From assembly GCA_023129815.1 (NCBI GenBank), contig JAGMBH010000096.1, positions 1-11,263 on the forward strand: a stretch of DNA of 11,263 bases, written 5' to 3'. The notes under the pieces are model-generated. The model was not told where the DNA came from. It was given only the letters and a program-made list of their open reading frames with translations, and ran no database searches. The position numbers and the translations under genes are program-made. This document shows, one piece after another, positions 5,919 to 11,263 of the stretch. Origin of the DNA: Dehalococcoidia bacterium. GTDB lineage: Bacteria > Chloroflexota > Dehalococcoidia > GIF9 > AB-539-J10. How positions within the stretch are numbered: position 1 is the first letter of the stretch; each line of letters starts with the position of its first letter.

Positions 5919-5966
5919 TGCGCCCATACAGAGGAGGTCTATAAACCCAGTAGGCTGCTTGTTTTG

Positions 5967-6695
5967 TTAAATTCTGCTTTTTAATATTGGCAGGGGCAAG
6001 GTTGAGATATTTTGAGCAATGATCTCCGCCAGTGCCAAATCCTCAGGTGTAGTTACTTTTACATTATTATAAGCGCCCAGGTAAAGTTTCACTTTGTATC
6101 CTAAGCGCTCTACCATAGTGGCATCATCGGTAACCTCATTTGTAACCTTCTGGTAGGCTTCAGTTATCATGCCAAAGCGGAATATCTGCGGAGTTTGCGC
6201 TGTCCATAACTTATCACGCTGAGGCGTTTCGGTAATTAATCCAGCATCATCGGCAAGCTTAATAGTATCCTTCACTGGCACTGCAGCTATAGCAGCCCCA
6301 GTTTCCATAGCTGCCTTCAAGCCATTCTGAATTAAATCTAAGGTCAAAAAAGGGCGGGCTCCATCATGGATTATAGCCCAATCACAGTCCTTCAGCTTGC
6401 GTAGTCCTTCCTTCACTGAATCTTGTCGCCGCAGACCACCAAGGCATATAGTAGCCTTAGACCAAGCTCTTTCTTTCATTAACTTTTGACCCAACTCAAA
6501 GTTATTATTATTCAAAGTGATGACTATTTGTTGAACTAGGTCACATCGCTGGCAAGTATCCACTGACCAGGCTAGTAGAGGTTTGCCCCCGAGGGGGACA
6601 AATATTTTATCTATGTTATCTATCCGCTCACCGCTACCAGCAGCAGCAATAATAGCGCCTACTTTGAGATTGCTTCGCTGCGCTCGCAATGACAT
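5967..6695 (-). CDS. ispD: 2-C-methyl-D-erythritol 4-phosphate cytidylyltransferase, IspD
   Basis: IspD joins CTP and methylerythritol 4-phosphate to give CDP-methylerythritol, two steps before IspF in the MEP pathway. The 242-residue product shows the full set of family marks: AIIAAAGSGERI (R24), K30-IFVPLGGKP, GGLRRQDSV (86-94), HDGARP (110-115), PVKDT, R160 in TPQRDKLWTAQTPQIF, TDDA and NVKVTTPEDL (K213). The first ten residues, MSLRAQRSNL, are not IspD-like: they are the translation of a repeat-like palindrome (6659-6695) that also supplies the ATG. The true domain begins at KVGAII. AGGTGAGG (6704-6711), eight bases upstream of ATG 6695, supports this start. radA ends 15 bases upstream, in the same reading frame. 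Its 3' end is duplicated as a relic at 1222-1361. Confidence 0.95.
   Translation of the reverse strand: MSLRAQRSNLKVGAIIAAAGSGERIDNIDKIFVPLGGKPLLAWSVDTCQRCDLVQQIVITLNNNNFELGQKLMKERAWSKATICLGGLRRQDSVKEGLRKLKDCDWAIIHDGARPFLTLDLIQNGLKAAMETGAAIAAVPVKDTIKLADDAGLITETPQRDKLWTAQTPQIFRFGMITEAYQKVTNEVTDDATMVERLGYKVKLYLGAYNNVKVTTPEDLALAEIIAQNISTLPLPILKSRI
6668..6695. repeat. Palindromic repeat-like element forming the ispD start
   Basis: ATTGC and GCAAT (6669-6673, 6686-6690) bracket an imperfect palindrome, ATTGCTTCGC / TGCGCTCGCAAT, followed by GACATT. I recognise this as the kind of dispersed short repeat, common in several environmental bacterial lineages, whose translation RAQRSNL recurs in annotated proteins. 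It encodes residues 2-10 of IspD and includes its ATG on the minus strand. Only one copy is in this window, so repeat status rests on prior knowledge. Confidence 0.55.
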
Positions 6696-6710
6696 TTCGT
6701 CATCCTCACC

Positions 6711-8123
6711 TTAATCCTCTCCCTTCAAGGGAGAGGCACTGTGTCCTCGCCTACTAAGTCCTAGCCTCAGAGCTTCTGCTACAGAGCTAGCCTGGATTAA
6801 TTGGATATCGGCGTAGTCAAGAGAAAGCTGGGATGGAAGTTTGGGCATGAGACAAGATTTAAAACCTAATCTGATAGCTTCACTAACTCGCCTCTCTATC
6901 TGGGGCACAGCCCTGAGTTCTCCATTTAAACCTACTTCTCCCAGAACGACTAACTTTGGAAGTGGTTTACTATCGTGGAAGCTGGAGGCGATAGCTGAGG
7001 CGATTCCTAAATCAACCGCTGGCTCATTGACCTTCAGCCCGCCAGTGACGTTAACTATAATATCCTGGTTGGAAAGCCTTATCCCAGCACGTTTAGTGAG
7101 CACAGCACTAATCAGGAGAAGACGATTAAAATCGATGCCATTAGCAATGCGCCTTGGTGGACCGAAACTGGCGGGGGTAGTCAAAGCTTGAATCTCCACC
7201 AGTAAGGGACGACTTCCCTCAAGCGTTGGCACAACAACTGAGCCAATAGCGGCATCGCTATATTTAGATAAGAAAACTTGAGATGGGTTACTTACCTCTA
7301 CTAGCCCGTTATGGCTCATCTCAAAGATACCTACCTCGTTAGTGGAGCCAAAGCGATTTTTTACGCTCCGTAGCACTCGATAGCTACTAAATGGTTCACC
7401 CTCAAGGTAAAGCACTACGTCAACGATATGCTCCAGCGCTCCAGGCCCAGCAATAGCCCCCTCTTTAGTCACATGCCCAGCGATAAATGCCGACACATTA
7501 TTTTGCTTTGCCCAATGCATTAGTTCTAGCGTGCATTCACGTATCTGGGTAATGCTACCAGGCGTTCCAGATATATTTTCCAGATACATAGTTTGGATGG
7601 AATCGATGACAACTAAGCTAGGTGAGAGCTCTTCTAGCCACCCTAAGACGGCGGGTAGATTGGTTTCGGAAAGAATAAAAAGCCCTTTGCCACCCATGCC
7701 TAACCTCTCAGCTCTAAGTTTGACTTGATTAATAGATTCCTCTCCAGAAACATAGGCTACCGGCTTGTTATTCTCAGCTACCATGGCTGAAGCTTGAAGT
7801 AGAAGCGTAGACTTACCTATTCCTGGTTCTCCACCAATGAGTACTAAAGAGCCAGGAACTAAACCGCCTCCGAGAACCCGATCCATCTCGGCCAGGCCAA
7901 GGTGAAAGCGGGAAAACGAGCCCTTCTCTACTTGAGAAAGCTCTTGGGGTCTATTTTCCCTGGTGGGAAGCCAATGAGGGGAAGCGCGAGAAAGAGTAAC
8001 CGTAGTCTCTACAAAGCTATTCCATGCTTGGCAATTAGGACATCGCCCTAGCCACTTGGCACTTTCCTTACCACATTGCTGACAAACAAAAATACTTTTG
8101 GATTTACCCCGAACAGGTTTCAA
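6711..8123 (-). CDS. radA: DNA repair protein RadA (Sms)
   Basis: RadA is a RecA-like ATPase that helps branch migration and recombination intermediates in DNA repair. The 470-residue product has a C4 zinc finger (C14, C17, C28, C31), Walker A GEPGIGKS (98-105), a Walker B-like LVVIDS (170-175), the RadA-specific KNRFG (255-259), and a C-terminal Lon-protease-like domain with GGLKVNEPAVDLGIA and GEVGLNGELRAV. Length is typical. The start is TTG 8123: no ATG lies between the upstream gene and the zinc finger, and the peptide MKPVRGKSKSIFVCQQCG fits the family. No Shine-Dalgarno is evident, so coupling to the biotinyl-carrier gene (18-base gap) may matter. The last residues, SPLKGED, come from a palindrome at 6716-6736 rather than conserved RadA sequence. 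Confidence 0.95.
   Translation of the reverse strand: MKPVRGKSKSIFVCQQCGKESAKWLGRCPNCQAWNSFVETTVTLSRASPHWLPTRENRPQELSQVEKGSFSRFHLGLAEMDRVLGGGLVPGSLVLIGGEPGIGKSTLLLQASAMVAENNKPVAYVSGEESINQVKLRAERLGMGGKGLFILSETNLPAVLGWLEELSPSLVVIDSIQTMYLENISGTPGSITQIRECTLELMHWAKQNNVSAFIAGHVTKEGAIAGPGALEHIVDVVLYLEGEPFSSYRVLRSVKNRFGSTNEVGIFEMSHNGLVEVSNPSQVFLSKYSDAAIGSVVVPTLEGSRPLLVEIQALTTPASFGPPRRIANGIDFNRLLLISAVLTKRAGIRLSNQDIIVNVTGGLKVNEPAVDLGIASAIASSFHDSKPLPKLVVLGEVGLNGELRAVPQIERRVSEAIRLGFKSCLMPKLPSQLSLDYADIQLIQASSVAEALRLGLSRRGHSASPLKGED
6716..6736. repeat. Perfect palindrome at the 3' end of radA
   Basis: CCTCTCCCTT (6716-6725) and AAGGGAGAGG (6727-6736) are exact inverted arms around one base. The sequence resembles dispersed short repeats whose translation gives SPLKGE-like tails. 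It encodes the last residues of RadA and could form a hairpin just before the ispD ribosome-binding site. With a single copy visible, repeat status is inferred. Confidence 0.6.
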
Positions 8124-8141
8124 ATTATTTAGCTAAGATAG

Positions 8142-8363
8142 TTAATACTCAATAACGGCTATCTTTTCTCCAGTTTTAACTATCTGCTCTGGTGAAACTG
8201 CTACTTCTATGACCGAGCCTTTTACTGGAGACAACATAGGGTTTTCCATCTTCATGGCCTCTATAGTGCAAATTACTCCGCCTTCCTCAACAGTATTACC
8301 GACAGTAACATTGACTTGCAATATTTTCCCTGGTAGCGGTGCTTCAATTACCTCTTGTGCCAT
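8142..8363 (-). CDS. Stand-alone biotinyl carrier protein (biotin/lipoyl attachment domain)
   Basis: The 73-residue product is almost exactly one biotinyl domain: an APLPGKI start, the biotinylation motif EAMKMEN with Lys38 as the modified residue, and the second half SPVKGSVIEV with GEKIAVIEY at the end. Such carriers shuttle carboxyl groups between a biotin carboxylase and a carboxyltransferase (acyl-CoA, pyruvate or oxaloacetate type). The usual Pro/Ala-rich N-terminal region of AccB is absent, so this is the minimal form found in multi-subunit carboxylases or decarboxylases. Neither partner subunit is present here, so the enzyme served is unknown. AAGGAGG stands ten bases before ATG 8363. 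It lies 68 bases after clpC and 18 before radA, probably in the same transcript. Confidence 0.9.
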   Translation of the reverse strand: MAQEVIEAPLPGKILQVNVTVGNTVEEGGVICTIEAMKMENPMLSPVKGSVIEVAVSPEQIVKTGEKIAVIEY

Positions 8364-8431
8364 TTCTACATAGCCTCCTTAGCATTGGTTAGCACTCTGT
8401 TTCCCAGCACAGCTGTGCAGCCTTTTGTAAA

Positions 8432-11095
8432 TCACTTGGGCAGAGCAATCACTCGAAGAGAGCGGTCGTAAATATCCCGCTTCTCAGGATCAGAGAGAAC
8501 CTCATGAGCCTTGTTAAGCTGCTTCATTTTTCTTTCTGCCCACTCCTTCTTGTTAGGATTGCGGTCAGGATGATATTCTAAAGCTTTTATACGATATGCT
8601 TCCTTAATCTGCTCATAGCCGACTTCCCTAGATACCCCTAGCAGTTCGTAATAATCCAGTGCCTTGTGGATTACAATGCTGTCTTCCTCACAATCCACTT
8701 CTATGGTATCTCCGGGCAAGAATTCGCCCCGTAGGAAAGCCTCGGAAAGAGGATTTTCAACCAAATTCTGAATTACACGGCGCAGGGGGCGCGCTCCAAA
8801 AACAGGGTCATAGCCTTTACTACCGAGAAAATCCTTAGCAGCGTCAGTAATTTCTAAAGTTATATTCTTCTCTTTGACTGAGGTGGCAACTTGGCTAAGC
8901 ATTAAGTCAACAATCTGACGGATGTGCTCTTTAGTTAGAGAGTGAAAGACAACCGTGGCATCGATACGGTTGAGGAACTCAGGGCGGAAAGTTTTCTTCA
9001 TTGCCCCAAGCACCTTCTCCTTCATCTTTTTATATTCCCCTTGCTGTTTTTCTTCGCTATCAATATGAGTGGCGAAACCGATGCTCATATCACGCTTAAT
9101 AAGCTCGGCGCCGATGTTACTAGTCATAACTATGATGCTATTGCGGAAATCAACGCGACGCCCCTTGGCATCAGTTAAATGCCCGTCATCGAAAATCTGG
9201 AGCAGCATATTGAATACATCGTAATGTGCCTTTTCAATTTCATCGAGAAGAATACAACTGTAAGATTTGCGCCTTACTGCCTCAGTTAATTGACCACCTT
9301 CTTCATAGCCGATATAGCCAGGAGGTGCTCCAACCAGACGAGCGACGGTATGACGTTCCATAAACTCCGACATGTCAAGCCTGATTAAAGCATCTTCACT
9401 GCCAAACATGAATTCGGCTAGGGCTTTGACTAACTCGGTTTTACCCACTCCGGTAGGGCCTAAAAATATGAAGGCACCGATTGGACGTCGAGAGTCTTTC
9501 AAGCCAGTTCGAGCTCTTCTCACCGCTTTGGCCACGGTGTTTATAGCTTCATCCTGGCCAATGATGCGACGGTGCAAAGCCTCCTCCATTTGAAGAAGGC
9601 GGCTAGTTTCATCAGTAGTCAATCTCACCACCGGGACTCCAGTCCACATGCTAGTCACTTCGGCAATGTTGTCCGCAGTAACTGTGGGTTTGCCCAGCTC
9701 TTGCTTAACTTGCCATTCTTTTTCCATCATGCTAACCTTTTCTGTTAGCTGGAGCTCGCGGTCACGTAGCTCAGCGGAATATTCATACTGTTGAGCGGCA
9801 AGGGCGGACTCTTTTTCTTTGCGTACGCTTTCTAGAGCTTGCCTCGCCTCAGTTAAACCAATGGGGGCGCTACCATGCTTGATGCGCACCCGAGAGCTAG
9901 ACTCATCTACTAAATCAATAGCCTTATCAGGTAAAAAGCGATCGGGTATATACCTGGCGGCCAAAGAAGCTGCTGCCTGCAAGGCTTCATCACTTATAAT
10001 TAGGCGGTGGAATTCTTCGTACCTATGTTTGATACCTCGCAAAATTTCCAGAGTCTCTTCTACAGTAGGTTCAGCTACCAAGACAGTCTGAAACCTCCGT
10101 TCCAAAGCCGGGTCTTTCTCTACATGTTTGCGGTAATCGTCCAGGGTGGTAGCACCAATACATTGTATTTCACCACGTGACAGCGAAGGTTTTAAGATGC
10201 TAGAAGCGTCGACAGCGCCCTCAGCGGCTCCAGCACCTACAATAGTCTGCATTTCATCGATAAATAAGATGCAATTGCCAGCAGCTTTCTCCTCGGCAAT
10301 AACTTTCTTCAGCCTCTCTTCAAATTCGCCACGATACTTCGTTCCGGCTACCAGTGCACCTACATCTAAGGCGACTATTCTTTTACCCTGTAATACCTCG
10401 GGAACATCTCCAGCTACTATGCGCTGAGCTAGCCCTTCAACAATAGCTGTCTTGCCCACGCCTGGTTCACCTATAAGTGCTGGGTTGTTTTTAGTACGGC
10501 GGCTTAGTATTTGAGTTACTCTCTCAATTTCCTTGGTGCGTCCAATAACGGGGTCAAGCTTATCCGCTCGGGCTAAGGCAGTTAGGTCTGTTCCAAGTTG
10601 ATCCAGTGTTGGTGTGCGTGTAGCACTACGAGTAGTACGAGCATGTATTGCTTCATGCCTCATAACGCGATTGACTTCATCACGTGCCTGCTCCAGAGTA
10701 ATGCCGAAACTCTCTAAAACATTACTGGCCACTCCTTCGCTTCCACGCAGTAACCCGAGTAGAAGGTGTTCAGTGCCTATGTAGTTAGAATTAAAACGGC
10801 GTGCTTCATCAACAGCAAGTTCAATAATTCTCTTAGCCCGAGGAGCGAGGCTAACTTCTCCGCTGGTTTGTTTCCCGCCCTTCCCAACTACAAACTCCAC
10901 CGCTGCTTGCACTTTATTCAGTGAGACACCTAGATTGGTTAGAACTTTAGCCCCTATTCCTGCTTCATCCGCTATTACTCCCAACAATATATGCTCGGTA
11001 TCAATGTAACTGTGGCCTAGACGCCTGGCCTCCTCTTGGGCACGCATTAGCACCCTACGAGCTCCTTCGGAAAACCTTTCAAAACCAACACTCAT
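8432..11095 (-). CDS. clpC: ClpC-type AAA+ unfoldase with C-terminal J-domain fusion
   Basis: ClpC unfolds proteins and feeds them to the ClpP peptidase. The 887-residue product has, in order, a Clp N-domain pair (about 5-150), AAA1 with Walker A GEPGVGKT (209-216), Walker B ILFIDEM (276-282) and arginine finger ALERRF, a short ClpC-type middle coiled coil (about 410-465), and AAA2 with Walker A GPTGVGKT (546-553) and Walker B CILLDEIEKAH (614-624). IGF (672-674) is the ClpP-docking loop, and GARPLRR (767-773) is sensor 2. Most ClpC proteins end near here. This one continues in frame into a J-domain (814 to about 879): DYYELLGV, helix II ending in H842-P-D844, helix III and KRDIYDR. J-domains stimulate Hsp70 ATPase, so the fusion may hand DnaK clients to ClpCP. 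GGAGAG lies six bases before ATG 11095. No mcsA, mcsB or ctsR is beside it. Confidence 0.96.
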   Translation of the reverse strand: MSVGFERFSEGARRVLMRAQEEARRLGHSYIDTEHILLGVIADEAGIGAKVLTNLGVSLNKVQAAVEFVVGKGGKQTSGEVSLAPRAKRIIELAVDEARRFNSNYIGTEHLLLGLLRGSEGVASNVLESFGITLEQARDEVNRVMRHEAIHARTTRSATRTPTLDQLGTDLTALARADKLDPVIGRTKEIERVTQILSRRTKNNPALIGEPGVGKTAIVEGLAQRIVAGDVPEVLQGKRIVALDVGALVAGTKYRGEFEERLKKVIAEEKAAGNCILFIDEMQTIVGAGAAEGAVDASSILKPSLSRGEIQCIGATTLDDYRKHVEKDPALERRFQTVLVAEPTVEETLEILRGIKHRYEEFHRLIISDEALQAAASLAARYIPDRFLPDKAIDLVDESSSRVRIKHGSAPIGLTEARQALESVRKEKESALAAQQYEYSAELRDRELQLTEKVSMMEKEWQVKQELGKPTVTADNIAEVTSMWTGVPVVRLTTDETSRLLQMEEALHRRIIGQDEAINTVAKAVRRARTGLKDSRRPIGAFIFLGPTGVGKTELVKALAEFMFGSEDALIRLDMSEFMERHTVARLVGAPPGYIGYEEGGQLTEAVRRKSYSCILLDEIEKAHYDVFNMLLQIFDDGHLTDAKGRRVDFRNSIIVMTSNIGAELIKRDMSIGFATHIDSEEKQQGEYKKMKEKVLGAMKKTFRPEFLNRIDATVVFHSLTKEHIRQIVDLMLSQVATSVKEKNITLEITDAAKDFLGSKGYDPVFGARPLRRVIQNLVENPLSEAFLRGEFLPGDTIEVDCEEDSIVIHKALDYYELLGVSREVGYEQIKEAYRIKALEYHPDRNPNKKEWAERKMKQLNKAHEVLSDPEKRDIYDRSLRVIALPK

Positions 11096-11139
11096 ATTCG
11101 ACTCTCCAGATCCAATGTCTGTTACTTAATTTTAAGCCC

Positions 11140-11169
11140 ATTATAGATTATGCCACTCTTTATAGTCAA
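11140..11169 (-). promoter_or_regulatory. Sigma70-type promoter of clpC
   Basis: On the minus strand TTGACT (11164-11169) is followed after 18 bases by a perfect TATAAT (11140-11145), about 45 bases before the clpC start. An eight-base palindrome, CTACGTAG (11171-11178), lies just upstream of the -35 and could be an operator. No CIRCE element and no obvious CtsR heptad repeat is seen here. Confidence 0.7.
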
Positions 11170-11201
11170 ACTACGTAGAGCGGTTGAAACAATGGCTAAA
11201 T

Positions 11202-11207
11202 TATAAT
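11202..11207 (+). promoter_or_regulatory. Probable -10 element for the divergent rsmD-like gene
   Basis: A perfect TATAAT lies 31 bases before the ATG at 11239. The expected -35 position holds only a poor match; TTGAAA (11184-11189) is too close, with a 12-base spacer. The promoter call therefore rests on the -10 and on the divergent layout. Confidence 0.4.
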
Positions 11208-11238
11208 AAAATATTGAAGGTTTATCAAAGGCTAAAAA

Positions 11239-11263
11239 ATGCGAGTTATTGGTGGTAAAGCCA
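11239..11263 (+). CDS. rsmD: Start of probable 16S rRNA (guanine-966-N2)-methyltransferase (partial, 5' end only)
   Basis: The last 25 bases encode MRVIGGKA. RsmD proteins commonly start M-R-(I/V)-I-G-G-K, so an RsmD-type methyltransferase is the most likely identity, but eight residues cannot prove it. AAAGG (11227-11231) lies seven bases before the ATG. It is transcribed away from clpC. Confidence 0.55.

Noticed and set aside
5876..5966. Search for a tRNA or attachment site at the right end of the accessory block
   Set aside because: No cloverleaf-like sequence and no direct repeat beyond the ispD homology was found, so no integrase-type attachment site is claimed.
8389..8397. TTAGCACTC, identical to one arm of the CIRCE heat-shock operator
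   Set aside because: The second arm (GAGTGCTAA after nine bases) is absent; a nine-base half match downstream of clpC is likely chance.
8407..8418. Palindrome GCACAGCTGTGC between clpC and the biotinyl carrier gene
   Set aside because: As a hairpin it has only four paired bases with a four-base loop and no T-tract; too weak to call a terminator.
8942..10427. Several plus-strand open frames of 73-93 codons within clpC
   Set aside because: They are antisense shadows of a strongly conserved coding region.

Overview
The window looks like a chromosomal segment of a bacterium that makes isoprenoids by the MEP pathway. The backbone is clpC - biotinyl carrier - radA - ispD ... ispF, all on the minus strand, with the start of an rsmD-like gene diverging at the right edge. 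The order clpC-radA-ispD-ispF is known from Firmicutes (in Bacillus: ctsR-mcsA-mcsB-clpC-radA-disA-yacL-ispD-ispF). From memory a reduced form also occurs in Dehalococcoidia (Chloroflexota). The protein style and moderate base composition make a Dehalococcoidia-like Chloroflexota my best guess, but this is inference. No ctsR, mcsA, mcsB or disA is present.

Right part (11263 to 5967): divergent promoters separate rsmD (+) from clpC (-). The clpC product carries, in the same reading frame, a complete C-terminal J-domain with HPD motif, an unusual domain fusion. It is followed by a 73-residue stand-alone biotinyl carrier, by radA, and by ispD. The radA/ispD boundary holds two palindromic repeat-like sequences. 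They appear to encode the last residues of RadA and the first ten residues of IspD.

Middle part (5961 to about 1646): an accessory block separates ispD from ispF. A minus-strand operon runs from a strong promoter at 5214-5243: a 56-residue ribbon-helix-helix-like protein, a LemA-family protein, a Nudix hydrolase gene with a damaged 5' end, a seven-TPR protein with an N-terminal Cys-x-x-Cys region, and a LigT-like 2H phosphoesterase. A six-helix membrane protein gene is the only complete plus-strand gene and shares the upstream region.

Left part (1645 to 1): a relic made of the 5' end of a second ispF joined to the 3' end of a second ispD, then a lipoprotein of the chagasin-like I42 inhibitor family with its own promoter, then the resident ispF, cut by the window edge. 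The relic has the order expected if an ispD-ispF pair was once doubled (tandem duplication, or integration of a relative's copy) and the inner genes were then deleted. The accessory block lies inside that doubled locus. The most noteworthy points are the ClpC-J fusion, the ispF'-'ispD relic flanking the accessory operon, and the repeat-derived gene ends.
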